DNA of 64,000 nt from the NCBI GenBank assembly GCA_041661445.1, contig JBAZUK010000006.1, forward strand, positions 15,284 to 79,283, in the 5' to 3' direction. The first letter of the stretch is position 1. Every line of letters begins with the position of its first letter. Made by a program: the position numbers and the translations under genes. Positions 54,290 through 63,438 of this stretch are shown here, piece after piece. This DNA is from JBAZUK01 sp041661445 (GTDB lineage Bacteria > Chlamydiota > Chlamydiia > Chlamydiales > SM23-39). Below the pieces are notes generated by a model. It was not told the DNA's origin. It was given only the letters and a program-made list of their open reading frames with translations, and made no database searches.

Positions 54290-55381
54290 ATGATTTTTAA
54301 TAAAATAAAAACTGATCTTTTTTTTTATGTTAAGGAAGTAATTGATAAAAAAAGAAAAAATTCTTTTTTAGAATTTTTATTATTATTTTTCAGCAAATTT
54401 TTTGAAGGGGTAGTTTCAGTAAAAAACTTTCTTTTTGATAAAAAAATTTTAAAAGCCAAGAAAGTCAACTCGACAGTGATAAGCATCGGAAATATTGTTG
54501 CCGGAGGAACTGGGAAAACACCATTTTTGATCCTGCTTTACCAAAAACTATATGACAAAAATAAAATAGCCATAGTTACCCGGGGTTATAAATCAAAGTT
54601 TGAGAATAGTTTTACAATAGTGGACAAAAACTCTTCCTTGGGCTCATCCGAAATTGGGGATGAGCCTTTTTTATTAAAAAACCATCTGAGAGATCCGCAT
54701 ATCTTTGTGGGTAAAAATAAGTATGGCTCTGCCAGGAAAGCAGCTGAAATGAACTTTGATGTGATTTTGATAGATGACGGCTTTCAATACAGGAAACTTC
54801 ATAAAGATTTAGAAATAATTTTATTAAATGCCAAAAATCCCTTTGGAAATAATAGTTTTCTGCCTAAAGGCTATCTCAGGGAAAATAAAAAAAGCTTGAA
54901 AAGAGCAGATTATATTGTAATAAATAATTCCGATCATAAATTGATCAGACTTGAAGAAGAGATAAGAAAATATTGCGATAAACCCATTATATATGTAAAA
55001 CCCTATGCTAATAAATTTTTAGATCAGCAAAAAAAAGAATATATAATTGAAGAAAGATCCAAAGTGGCAATTTTTTGCGGTATTGCAAATCCAAACCTTT
55101 TTTATAAAACCATAAAAGATCAGGGTTTAGAGATAGTTAATTTCCTGTTTTTACTTGATCATGAGAAAATTTCTGCTGAGCAGTTAGATGTTTTTATAAA
55201 AAAATCAATTGAGAATCAGGCTGAATATATAATCACAACCGAAAAAGATTTCGTTAAATTGGATCCTGATATAAATTCTCAAATTCCCATTTTATTTCTT
55301 GATATTTCCTTAAGTGTTGTCTGTCATAATGACGATTTTATATCTTTGATTGAAAAAATTAATCAAATTAGCAATAATTAA
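54290..55381 (+). CDS. lpxK: Tetraacyldisaccharide 4'-kinase
   Basis: LpxK phosphorylates the lipid A precursor at the inner membrane. The 363-residue product has an N-terminal membrane helix region, the P-loop GNIVAGGTGKTPF, RGYKSKF, GDEPFLL and DDGFQYRKLHKDLEI. TEKDFVKL near the C-terminus is a typical LpxK block. It starts four bases after gmhA and is translated in the same operon. Confidence 0.94.
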   Translation: MIFNKIKTDLFFYVKEVIDKKRKNSFLEFLLLFFSKFFEGVVSVKNFLFDKKILKAKKVNSTVISIGNIVAGGTGKTPFLILLYQKLYDKNKIAIVTRGYKSKFENSFTIVDKNSSLGSSEIGDEPFLLKNHLRDPHIFVGKNKYGSARKAAEMNFDVILIDDGFQYRKLHKDLEIILLNAKNPFGNNSFLPKGYLRENKKSLKRADYIVINNSDHKLIRLEEEIRKYCDKPIIYVKPYANKFLDQQKKEYIIEERSKVAIFCGIANPNLFYKTIKDQGLEIVNFLFLLDHEKISAEQLDVFIKKSIENQAEYIITTEKDFVKLDPDINSQIPILFLDISLSVVCHNDDFISLIEKINQISNN

Positions 55382-55494
55382 CGCAATATTAATAAATTAT
55401 TTTAAAGAATAAATTGAACATTAAAAAAATAAAATTTATCAATAAAAAAAACTTTTTTTTGAATAAAATTTAAACAAAGAAGATTTTGATATTT

Positions 55495-56634
55495 ATGGAA
55501 GATTTTGAGATTAAGCTGCCAAAGCTTGGTGAAAGCATTGTTTCTGCTACTATAGTTTCTATTTATAAAAAGGAAAATGATTTTATTAAGAAAGATGAGA
55601 CCCTGATGGAGGTTTCAACTGATAAGCTCAATAGCGAAATACCCTCACCGGTTGAAGGAAGAATAGTCAAGATCCTTGTTGAAGTTGATCAGAGCGTTCA
55701 GGTAGGAGATGTAATAGCGGTAATTAGATCTGAAAAACAAGAACCCATTCATCAGACAAAATCAGAAGAAAAAACAGAACAATCAAACAAAGAAAGCAAA
55801 AAAGGTTTCCTCTCTCCGGCTGTTGTCAATTTCGCCAAAGAGAAAAATATAAATATCGAAGATTTAAATAATATTCAGGGTACGGGAGATGGGGGAAGGG
55901 TAACAAGAAAGGATGTTGAAAATTACATAAATTCTTTATCTTTAAAACAGGACTCAGCTCTATTGAGCCCAACACGCAGGGCAATTGCTCATGCGATGAC
56001 AAAATCTCTTCAGGTACCCCATGCATATCTTATAGATGAAATTGATGTAACTTCCTTAAATGAGTTAATAAAAGAAAAAAAACAAGATTTTTTTGATAAA
56101 TATAACTGCAAATTAACGATTACTTCTTTCATTGCCAAGGCAATTGCTATAGCAACAAGCAAGTATCCATTGGTAAACTCGTCATTTCATGATAATAAAT
56201 TACTGCTCAATAAGGAAATTAATTTGGGTATTGCAGTCAATGTCAATCAAGATGTTATTGTTCCGGTAATTAAAAATATCTTGGAATTGCCTTTAAGTGA
56301 TGTTTCTAAACAGATGAGCCTGCTTGCTCAAAGAGCGCGGGAAAATAAACTGACTAAAGAAGACGTTGCAAACGGAACTATTACTTTGACCAATTTTGGC
56401 ATGGCAAACGTGAAGATAGGTCTTCCCATAATAAAATTTCCTCAGGCCTCTATCGTTGCAATTGGAGCAATAAAAAAGAAATTAGCCGTATTAGAGGACG
56501 ATACTACTTCTATCAGATCTATTTTAAATTTGAGCCTGGGTTTTGATCATAGGGTATATGATGGCATATACGGTTGTCAGTTCATCAATGAAATTAAAAA
56601 TTATCTAGAGAAAGATTATGATCGAACTTTTTGA
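55495..56634 (+). CDS. Dihydrolipoamide acyltransferase (E2) of a 2-oxoacid dehydrogenase
   Basis: The 379-residue product has an N-terminal lipoyl domain with Lys44 in VSTDKLNS, a linker, a peripheral-subunit binding domain (about 105-140, SPAVVNFAKEKNINI) and a catalytic domain ending in HRVYDG, where His352 and Asp356 are catalytic. The ATG at 55495 is the family-like start; TTG at 55486 is possible. No E1 or E3 gene is adjacent. In Chlamydia an E2 gene likewise stands alone beside kpsF. It overlaps the next gene by 17 bases. Substrate class (branched-chain, pyruvate or oxoglutarate) is unclear. Confidence 0.92.
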   Translation: MEDFEIKLPKLGESIVSATIVSIYKKENDFIKKDETLMEVSTDKLNSEIPSPVEGRIVKILVEVDQSVQVGDVIAVIRSEKQEPIHQTKSEEKTEQSNKESKKGFLSPAVVNFAKEKNINIEDLNNIQGTGDGGRVTRKDVENYINSLSLKQDSALLSPTRRAIAHAMTKSLQVPHAYLIDEIDVTSLNELIKEKKQDFFDKYNCKLTITSFIAKAIAIATSKYPLVNSSFHDNKLLLNKEINLGIAVNVNQDVIVPVIKNILELPLSDVSKQMSLLAQRARENKLTKEDVANGTITLTNFGMANVKIGLPIIKFPQASIVAIGAIKKKLAVLEDDTTSIRSILNLSLGFDHRVYDGIYGCQFINEIKNYLEKDYDRTF

Positions 56635-57580
56635 AAAAAAAAGAAAATATCTTAACTATTTTTTTGATCATCTGGACGTTGAAAAAGCTGAAAAGATCCT
56701 TAAAATACTTCTAAACTGTAAAAACAATATTGTTTTTACAGGAGTTGGAAAAAGCGCAATTATAGCAAATAAAATTGCTATGACGATGTTATCTACAGGA
56801 ACTAAAGCTATTTTTCTACCAGCCAGCGATGCTCTGCACGGAGATATTGCTATAATTTCAAAAGATGATGTTTTTGTTGTTTTATCAAAAAGCGGGGAAA
56901 CGGATGAACTGATTAATCTTATTCCTTATGTAAAAAAGAGAAAGGCCGTTGTTGTTGCAATAGTATCTAATGAAAAATCCAGATTGGCCAAGATTGCCGA
57001 TCATTATATATGTCTGCCTGTAGAGAAAGAATTATGTCCATATAACTTGGCTCCGACCACATCTACATCTGTTCAATTGATTTTCGGAGATGTGCTGACC
57101 ATAGCATTAATGGAAAAGAAGAACTTTTCAATAAATGAATATGCGTTAAACCATCCTGCAGGGGCAATAGGTAAACAGATCACTCTTAAAGTTGAAGACC
57201 TGATGGTAAAAGATCTGCCTCTTTGCCATGAATCTGATCTGATCAAAGATGTTTTGCATGTTTTATCATCTAAAAAGTGCGGCACCCTTTTAGTCGTTGA
57301 TAAAAAGAACAAGTTAAAAGGAATTTTTACTGACGGTGATTTGAGAAGGTTGATTCAAGAAAATACTCAGGATTTTTTTAATAAAAAAATGAAAGATATC
57401 ATGACTAGAGATTTTATTAGCATAAATAAAAACGCTCTAGCAGTAGAGGCCATGAAGAAAATGCAGGAAAAAAAGCAGGTCATGATCCTTCCTGTTATCG
57501 AAAATGAAAAAATAGAGGGAATCATTCGCATGCATGATATTGTTCAATCCGGGATTTCCTCACTACTATTAAAACCTTAA
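56618..57580 (+). CDS. kdsD: Arabinose-5-phosphate isomerase (KdsD/KpsF)
   Basis: This isomerase supplies arabinose 5-phosphate for Kdo, the inner sugar of lipopolysaccharide. The 320-residue product has a SIS domain (FTGVGKSAIIANKIAMTML, LSKSGETDELI, APTTSTSVQLIFGDVL) and two CBS domains (about 200-320). The length and order are standard. Its start lies inside the end of the E2 gene. It fits the LPS theme of gmhA and lpxK upstream. Confidence 0.95.
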   Translation: MIELFEKKRKYLNYFFDHLDVEKAEKILKILLNCKNNIVFTGVGKSAIIANKIAMTMLSTGTKAIFLPASDALHGDIAIISKDDVFVVLSKSGETDELINLIPYVKKRKAVVVAIVSNEKSRLAKIADHYICLPVEKELCPYNLAPTTSTSVQLIFGDVLTIALMEKKNFSINEYALNHPAGAIGKQITLKVEDLMVKDLPLCHESDLIKDVLHVLSSKKCGTLLVVDKKNKLKGIFTDGDLRRLIQENTQDFFNKKMKDIMTRDFISINKNALAVEAMKKMQEKKQVMILPVIENEKIEGIIRMHDIVQSGISSLLLKP

Positions 57581-57596
57581 AAAAAAGAAGAAAAAC

Positions 57597-58874
57597 ATGA
57601 ATATTATAAATAATTTGATAATTATCATTTTTATAATAGGGTATTTATCAATAATTTTTGAATATTACATCAAAGTCAACAAGACTGCATCAGCTCTTTT
57701 GATGGCGGTGTTTACATGGACTTTTCTTTTTATTTATAAGGGATTGGGCGGGTTAAAGGATTTATTGGAAAGCGATATATTCGCTCACATTGGTGATGCA
57801 TCGCAGATTATCTTTTTTTTATTAGGGGCCATGACTTTGGTCGAACTCATTGACAGTCACAATGGATTTAGAATTCTGACAAATTTTATTTCAACACAAT
57901 CAAAAAAGAAGCTTCTCTGGATAATTGCTTTAATTGCTTTTTTCCTATCATCTGTACTAGATAATTTAACAACCACTATCGTTATGATTTCTCTTCTTAG
58001 AAAAATTATCCCTGAACAGAAAGATAGAAGAGTTTTTGGCGCAATTGTGGTAATTGCCGCAAATGCCGGAGGCGCCTGGACACCGATAGGCGATGTGACG
58101 ACTACGATGCTTTGGATCAAAGGAAACATCAGCTCTGCAGCTACAATGAAATCGCTTTTTTTACCAAGTTTTTTTTCTTTAGTAGTATCTGTTTTATTGG
58201 TTGGATATAAAGTTAGGGGCAAGTTTACCTCAAACACAAATAAGATCGATTTGCCTAATCCCGAGCCGGGTGCAAAAATTGTTCTAGTACTGGGGCTGGC
58301 TGCATTAGTTTTTGTACCGCTTTTCAGATATGCAACGAATCTTCCGCCATTTATGGGGATTTTCTTAGGTCTTGGAATTCTTTGGGTGATTACCGATATT
58401 ATGCATTATAAATATGAGACAAGAAAACATTTAAGGGTCCCATTTATATTGACCAAGATAGATATCTCAGGAGTTTTATTTTTCTTGGGAATATTACTGG
58501 CGATCAATTCTCTAGAAATGATCGGAGTATTAAAAAAAATGGCCGTCTGGCTAGATGTTTATGTCGGTAATACAGCTATAATTGCAACAATAATCGGGTT
58601 TTTATCTTCAATCGTGGATAATGTGCCGCTAGTAGCAGCCTGCATGGGAATGTATGATCTTTCAGCCTTTCCAATCGATTCTCCTATCTGGCAAATGATT
58701 GCATATACAGCAGGAACAGGAGGAAGTATCTTATTGATCGGATCTGCTGCAGGTGTTGTTCTTATGGGACTAGAGAAGGTTGATTTTATTTGGTATGCCA
58801 AAAAAATAACTCTGATAGCCATAGCAGGATATTTAGCCGGAATGGCTTTATATGTTGCCCTGAATACTATTTAA
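57597..58874 (+). CDS. nhaD: Na+/H+ antiporter NhaD
   Basis: The 425-residue membrane protein has about twelve segments and belongs to the ion transporter superfamily containing NhaD and ArsB. FFLLGAMTLVELIDSH, FLSSVLDNLTTTIVMISLL, AANAGGAWTPIGDVTTTMLW and SSIVDNVPLVAACMGMY match NhaD, including the DN pairs that carry ions. It starts 16 bases after kdsD with AAAGAAG upstream. It would exchange sodium or lithium for protons at the inner membrane. Confidence 0.92.
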   Translation: MNIINNLIIIIFIIGYLSIIFEYYIKVNKTASALLMAVFTWTFLFIYKGLGGLKDLLESDIFAHIGDASQIIFFLLGAMTLVELIDSHNGFRILTNFISTQSKKKLLWIIALIAFFLSSVLDNLTTTIVMISLLRKIIPEQKDRRVFGAIVVIAANAGGAWTPIGDVTTTMLWIKGNISSAATMKSLFLPSFFSLVVSVLLVGYKVRGKFTSNTNKIDLPNPEPGAKIVLVLGLAALVFVPLFRYATNLPPFMGIFLGLGILWVITDIMHYKYETRKHLRVPFILTKIDISGVLFFLGILLAINSLEMIGVLKKMAVWLDVYVGNTAIIATIIGFLSSIVDNVPLVAACMGMYDLSAFPIDSPIWQMIAYTAGTGGSILLIGSAAGVVLMGLEKVDFIWYAKKITLIAIAGYLAGMALYVALNTI

Positions 58875-59160
58875 GTAAGTTTAAAGAGAAGTACGAGAAC
58901 ATTAAAAAATCCAAGCGATTCCTGTTTGATATGGGTTTTATTAACTTTCAGCTGCTTTTTTTATTATTGTAATCTAGGTGTATGTTTTAATTCAGTTTGA
59001 TCCAGATGATCATAATGAATTGAAAAGATTATCAAAAAAAATATTCGCAAAGTTTTTTATCAAACAGCTTTTAAAAAATATTAAGAGTTAATTCTTAGAT
59101 TAACTTTTTTTCTTTTGTAAAAGATTTAAAATTTAAAGCTGTTGATAACAATTTTATGCT
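58875..59160. other. Spacer between nhaD and the porin array
   Basis: These 286 bases hold no gene that I can support. The sequence is AT-rich and lacks the copied spacer found between the porin genes. Confidence 0.55.
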
Positions 59161-59195
59161 AAAATAAAAAGGCCTTAAGTTTCCTTAAGGCCTTT
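59161..59195 (-). terminator. Intrinsic terminator of the first (leftmost) porin gene
   Basis: Arms 59168-59179 and 59184-59195 pair over 12 bases (AAAGGCCTTAAG with CTTAAGGCCTTT) around loop TTTC. On the minus strand it is followed by a T-rich run. The same hairpin follows each porin gene. Confidence 0.92.
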
Positions 59196-59223
59196 AAACA
59201 AATCTTTAATCTAAAGGTTTAGA

Positions 59224-60306
59224 TTAGAACTCAACGTTCAAACCAAATGTAAATCCGTTGAATGATAAGTTAGATTTACTAACTGTGTCATTAGCAACTG
59301 GGTTAGCATCATAGAATCTTCTTATTTGATTCTGATTCCACCATTCATGGAATTCATAACCAACTTTTAAACCGACTTGATATTGATTTTTGTTGAAGTA
59401 TTTGCTGAAGCAAACTCCAAATCCTAATTCAGTATTCGGAACAACATTATAGAATGAGTTTTCTATAGAATAATCTGCATTTGTACCAATGAAATCACCT
59501 TGTTCCGAAATATCAAATTTACCAAATAACAATGCAAAAGCAGCTTTGCCATATATATACCATCCGGAACCTAATAAGAACTGACCTTCATATGCTCCTC
59601 TTAAACCTACACCCCAGAAATCATTTTTAAGGTTAACGTTATTTTTTGTGTTAGCGAAGAAGTACCTTACATGATAATCCTGATCGATCCAAGCAGCTCT
59701 TATGCCGATCATTGGATTCGAAACAAAATATCTGCTTACATGATAAGGTTTTCCCATAACTAAATCCAATGCGCTATTGTCACCGGACCATCTGGCAGAA
59801 GCGCTGGTCATGTTTGTTGCATCTGCAATTGGAAAAAGAAAAGTAGGGAGCATGATATTTGGATTATTGATAATTTCTGAATCAGATTTAATTTTGATAT
59901 AAGTATAATTTAAATCAAAATTCCAGCCGTCATGATTTGAATACATTCCAAATCCGACTCTGAAACCAGGTCTCCAGTCCCATTCCTGCGATCCGGTTGA
60001 AAATCCTTTAATATCTCCAATTTCTAATGGGAAACTTTCTTCAATTGAAGCGCTCTGTTCCATAGCAAAATCCAAGCCTTCTTCAGCCCCTTTCATCCAC
60101 AAGAATTCTCCACGTGCATAGAAATCTCTTGGGCAGGAAAGACCAACGTCTTTAGGATAAGAAAATGCAAAAGGTCCAGGTGCAGGATCTTCGCAGCATA
60201 CTTCCTGAACATCGCAAGGTGCTTTTGGTATAGCAAAAGCGCTAGAAGCAAATAATACGCTTCCAATTGTGAAAAGAACCTTGTTCAAAAGGTTATTTTT
60301 ATTCAT
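59224..60306 (-). CDS. MOMP-like outer membrane porin, copy 1
   Basis: The 360-residue product starts MNKNNLLNKVLFTIG with a signal peptide (cleaved near ASSAFA, residue 24) and ends in phenylalanine (NVEF), as outer-membrane barrels do. CDVQEVCCEDPAP and LSCPRDFYARGEF hold the cysteines, four in the first 60 residues, and resemble the N-terminal part of chlamydial MOMP-like proteins. The middle alternates strands and loops. The ATG at 60306 has CGGAG eight bases upstream; an earlier in-frame ATG is rejected. It is a general porin and surface antigen by analogy. It shares most of its sequence with copies 2 and 3; VR-like differences occur near residues 65-75, 123-140 and 255-275. Confidence 0.9.
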   Translation of the reverse strand: MNKNNLLNKVLFTIGSVLFASSAFAIPKAPCDVQEVCCEDPAPGPFAFSYPKDVGLSCPRDFYARGEFLWMKGAEEGLDFAMEQSASIEESFPLEIGDIKGFSTGSQEWDWRPGFRVGFGMYSNHDGWNFDLNYTYIKIKSDSEIINNPNIMLPTFLFPIADATNMTSASARWSGDNSALDLVMGKPYHVSRYFVSNPMIGIRAAWIDQDYHVRYFFANTKNNVNLKNDFWGVGLRGAYEGQFLLGSGWYIYGKAAFALLFGKFDISEQGDFIGTNADYSIENSFYNVVPNTELGFGVCFSKYFNKNQYQVGLKVGYEFHEWWNQNQIRRFYDANPVANDTVSKSNLSFNGFTFGLNVEF

Positions 60307-60729
60307 ATATTTCTCCGAATTTTTTTTCAAAAGTTATAAAAAAATTTTTTTGTTAAAAATGCTTTTCTAAAAATCATAACATACCATTAAAGAAATAATT
60401 TCAACTTTAATTTTTATTGGCGTTTTCAGATTTAAGCAGTTTTATAGCTCAATTATTCTCTTAAAATTGTGAAGACATTGATCAATCGGTAAAGCAGTAA
60501 GTTCAGAAATTAGGAATTTTTAATTTTTATTGTAAATGAAAATAAATCTTATAAAAACTCGATTAGCGATTTAGCGATGTGTGATGCTGTAAGAAAAGTT
60601 TATGAGAATTGCAATCATATTGATATGAGCTGATAAGTATTTCATTTAGTATTGATTTAAATGAATAAGCTTATGTTTTTAATATTATGAAATTTTTATC
60701 AATATAACAAAAAAATTATGAAGAAAAAA
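60307..60729. repeat. Spacer between porin copies 1 and 2, homologous to 61869-62293
   Basis: The stretch matches the spacer between copies 2 and 3 almost throughout, for example CTCGATTAGCGAT and GTGTGATGCTG. It contains the leader and promoter of copy 1. No gene is seen. Confidence 0.88.
60373..60404 (-). promoter_or_regulatory. Conserved promoter-like block upstream of porin copy 1
   Basis: On the minus strand TTGAAA (60404-60399) is followed by ATGG and a TATG(T/A)TAT-like -10 region near 60383-60373. Spacing is not clearly 17, so the exact -10 is uncertain. Copies 2 (61933-61967) and 3 (63520-63552) show the same block. The leader would be about 65-90 bases long. Confidence 0.4.
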
Positions 60730-60757
60730 AAAGGCCTTAAGTTTCCTTAAGGCCTTT
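60724..60757 (-). terminator. Intrinsic terminator of porin copy 2
   Basis: Arms 60730-60741 and 60746-60757 repeat the stem of the copy 1 terminator exactly, with loop TTTC and a T-run on the minus strand. Confidence 0.92.
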
Positions 60758-60785
60758 AAACAAATCTTAAATCTAAAGATTAAGA

Positions 60786-61868
60786 TTAGAACTCAACGTT
60801 CAAACCAAATGTAAAGCCGTTGAATGACAAGTTAGATTTACTAACTGTGTCATTAGCAATCGGATTAAAATTATAGAATTTTGTTAATTGATTCTGGTTC
60901 CACCATTCATGGAATTCATAACCAACTTTTAAACCGACTTGATATTGATTTTTGTTGAAATATTTGCTGAAGCAAACTCCAAATCCTAATTCTGTATTTG
61001 GAACAACATTGTAAAAAGAATTGTTAATAGAATAATCTGCATCTCCACCTACTGTATTAGCTTGTTGAGAAATGTCAAATTTACCAAATAACAATGCAAA
61101 AGCAGCTTTGCCATATATATACCATCCGGAACCTAATAAGAACTGACCTTCATACGCGCCTCTTAAGCCTACGCCCCAGAAATCATTTTTAAGGTTAACG
61201 TTATTTTTTATATTTGCGAAGAAATATCTTGCATGATAATCCTGATCGATCCAGGCAGCTCTTATGCCGATCATTGGGTTTGAAACAAAATATCTGCTTA
61301 CATGATAAGGTTTTCCCATAACTAAATCCAATGCGCTATTGTCACCGGACCATCTGGCAGAAGCGCTAGACATTTGTAGATCATTTACTGGTGGGGCAAG
61401 AAAAGTCGCAAGTAAATCGCCAGGGTTATTTTCAATTACTGAATCAGCTTTAATTCTGATATAAGTATAATTTAAATCAAAATTCCATGCGTCATGATTT
61501 GAATACATTCCAAATCCGACTCTGAAACCAGGTCTCCAGTCCCATTCCTGCGAACCGGTTGAAAATCCTTTAATATCTCCATTCTCTAATGGGAAAGTAA
61601 AGTTAACAGTAGCGTCGTTCTCCATAGTAAAATCCAATCCTTCTTCAGCCCCTTTCATCCACAAGAATTCTCCACGTGCATAGAAATCTCTTGGGCAGGA
61701 AAGACCAACGTCTTTAGGATAAGAAAATGCAAAGGGTCCAGGTGCAGGATCTTCGCAGCATACTTCTTGAACATCGCAAGGTGCTTTTGGTATAGCAAAA
61801 ACGCTAGAAGCAAATAATACGCTTCCAATTGTGAAAAGAACCTTGTTCAAAAGGTTATTTTTATTCAT
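60786..61868 (-). CDS. MOMP-like outer membrane porin, copy 2
   Basis: The 360-residue product is most like copy 1. It shares the signal peptide, cysteines and barrel end. It differs in three short stretches (residues about 61-76, 124-142, 256-272), for example NDATVNFTFPLENGD against SASIEESFPLEIGD. These stretches correspond to predicted surface loops. The ATG at 61868 follows CGGAG. Differences between copies elsewhere are few and mostly silent. It should be expressed from its own promoter and ends at its own terminator. Confidence 0.9.
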   Translation of the reverse strand: MNKNNLLNKVLFTIGSVLFASSVFAIPKAPCDVQEVCCEDPAPGPFAFSYPKDVGLSCPRDFYARGEFLWMKGAEEGLDFTMENDATVNFTFPLENGDIKGFSTGSQEWDWRPGFRVGFGMYSNHDAWNFDLNYTYIRIKADSVIENNPGDLLATFLAPPVNDLQMSSASARWSGDNSALDLVMGKPYHVSRYFVSNPMIGIRAAWIDQDYHARYFFANIKNNVNLKNDFWGVGLRGAYEGQFLLGSGWYIYGKAAFALLFGKFDISQQANTVGGDADYSINNSFYNVVPNTELGFGVCFSKYFNKNQYQVGLKVGYEFHEWWNQNQLTKFYNFNPIANDTVSKSNLSFNGFTFGLNVEF

Positions 61869-62293
61869 ATATTTCTCCGAATTTTTTTTTCAAAAGTTAT
61901 AAAAAAAGTTTTTTGTTAAAAATGCTTTTCTAAAAATCATAACACACCATTAAAGAAATAATTTCAACTTAATTTTTATTGGCTTTCAGACTAGAACAGC
62001 TACATAACTCAGTAATTCTCTTAAGATTATGAAGACAGTGATCAATGGGAAAAACAGTAAGTTATAAAATTAGCGATTTTTTTAATTTTTTTTATTAAAT
62101 GCAAATAAGTCTTATAAAAACTCGATTAGCGATTTTGCGATGTGTGATGCTGCAAGAAAAGTTTAGAGGAGGTGCAATCATATTGATATGAGCTGATAAG
62201 TATTTCCTTTAGTATTGATTTAAATGAATAAGCTTATGTTTTTAATATTATGAAATTTTACAAATATAATAGAAAATATGATGAAGAAAAAGA
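61869..62293. repeat. Spacer between porin copies 2 and 3, homologous to 60307-60729
   Basis: Matches the first spacer in nearly all positions, with small indels. It includes the promoter and leader of copy 2. No gene is seen. Confidence 0.88.
61933..61967 (-). promoter_or_regulatory. Conserved promoter-like block upstream of porin copy 2
   Basis: TTGAAA lies at 61967-61962 on the minus strand. The layout is the same as for copy 1. Confidence 0.4.
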
Positions 62294-62321
62294 AAAGGCC
62301 TTAAGTTTCCTTAAGGCCTTT
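62287..62321 (-). terminator. Intrinsic terminator of porin copy 3
   Basis: Arms 62294-62305 and 62310-62321 carry the same stem and loop as the other two. Confidence 0.92.
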
Positions 62322-62349
62322 AAACAAATCCTTAATCTAAAGATTAAGA

Positions 62350-63438
62350 TTAGAACTCAACGTTCAAACCAACTGTAAATCCGTTGAATGATAAGTTAGA
62401 TTTACTAACTGTGTCATTAGCAACTGGGTTAGCATTATAGAATTTTCTCAATTGATTCTGGTTCCACCATTCATGGAATTCATAACCAACTTTTAAACCA
62501 ACTTGATATTGATTTTTGTTGAAGTATTTGCTGAAGCAAACCCCAAATCCTAATTCAGCATTTGGAACAACATTATAGAAAGAATTTTGTGTTTCATATG
62601 TTGATAATGGTGATGCAACGATGTCAGCATGCTGAGTTACGTCGAATTTTCCAAATAGTAATGCGAAAGCTGCTTTACCGTATAAATACCAACCAGAACC
62701 TAATAAGAATTGACCTTCATAAGATCCTCTTAAGCCTACGCCCCAGAAATCATTTTTAAGGTTAAGGTTGTTTTTAAGATCATTGATGAAATATCTTACA
62801 TGATAATCTTGATCAATCCAAGCAGCTCTTACGCCGAACATTGGGTTTGAAACAAAATATCTGCTAACATGATAAGGTTTACCTACACCTAAATCCAATG
62901 TATTATAATCACCAGACCATCTAGCTGAAGATAGCGGCATATCAAATGTTGTTGTATCAGGAGGCAACAAGATTGGAAGTAATTGTCCATTAGATCCATT
63001 AGAAGCAGTAGAATTTGCTTTAATTTTGATATATGTCCAATTTAAATCAAAAGCCCAAGCATCATGATTTGAATAGAATCCAAAACCAAGTCTAAAGCCA
63101 GGTCTCCAATCCCACTCTTGTGATCCAGTTGAGAATCCTTTGATATCTCCTACTGTAAGAGGGAAGGTTTTTGGGTTAGTGCCATCTTGTTCCATAGCAT
63201 AATCCAATCCTTCTTCAACGCCTTTCATCCACAAGAATTCTCCATGTGCATAGAAATCTCTTGGGCAAGAAAGACCAACGTCTTTAGGATAAGAAAATGC
63301 GAAAGGTCCGGGTGCTGGATCTTCACAGCATACTTCTTGAACATCGCAAGGTCCTTTTGGTATTGCAAAAGCACTAGAAGCAAATAATACGCTTCCAATT
63401 GTGAAAAGAACCTTGTTCAAAAGGTTATTTTTATTCAT
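62350..63438 (-). CDS. MOMP-like outer membrane porin, copy 3
   Basis: The 362-residue product is the most divergent of the three. It has an identical signal peptide and end, but changes such as YAHGEFLWMKGVEEGLDYAME and FRLGFGFYSNHD against FRVGFGMYSNHD. Variable stretches fall at the same three places. Silent third-base changes are more frequent here than between copies 1 and 2, so copy 3 separated earlier. The start is the ATG at 63438, after a weaker TTGGAGAAAT site; an ATG at 63450 is rejected. It is probably the ancestral copy of the array, but the direction cannot be proven. Confidence 0.9.
   Translation of the reverse strand: MNKNNLLNKVLFTIGSVLFASSAFAIPKGPCDVQEVCCEDPAPGPFAFSYPKDVGLSCPRDFYAHGEFLWMKGVEEGLDYAMEQDGTNPKTFPLTVGDIKGFSTGSQEWDWRPGFRLGFGFYSNHDAWAFDLNWTYIKIKANSTASNGSNGQLLPILLPPDTTTFDMPLSSARWSGDYNTLDLGVGKPYHVSRYFVSNPMFGVRAAWIDQDYHVRYFINDLKNNLNLKNDFWGVGLRGSYEGQFLLGSGWYLYGKAAFALLFGKFDVTQHADIVASPLSTYETQNSFYNVVPNAELGFGVCFSKYFNKNQYQVGLKVGYEFHEWWNQNQLRKFYNANPVANDTVSKSNLSFNGFTVGLNVEF

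Noticed and set aside
60554..60690. Copied spacer block between porins as a small RNA or gene
   Set aside because: Its conservation is explained by duplication of the whole unit, and no promoter or terminator of its own is seen.
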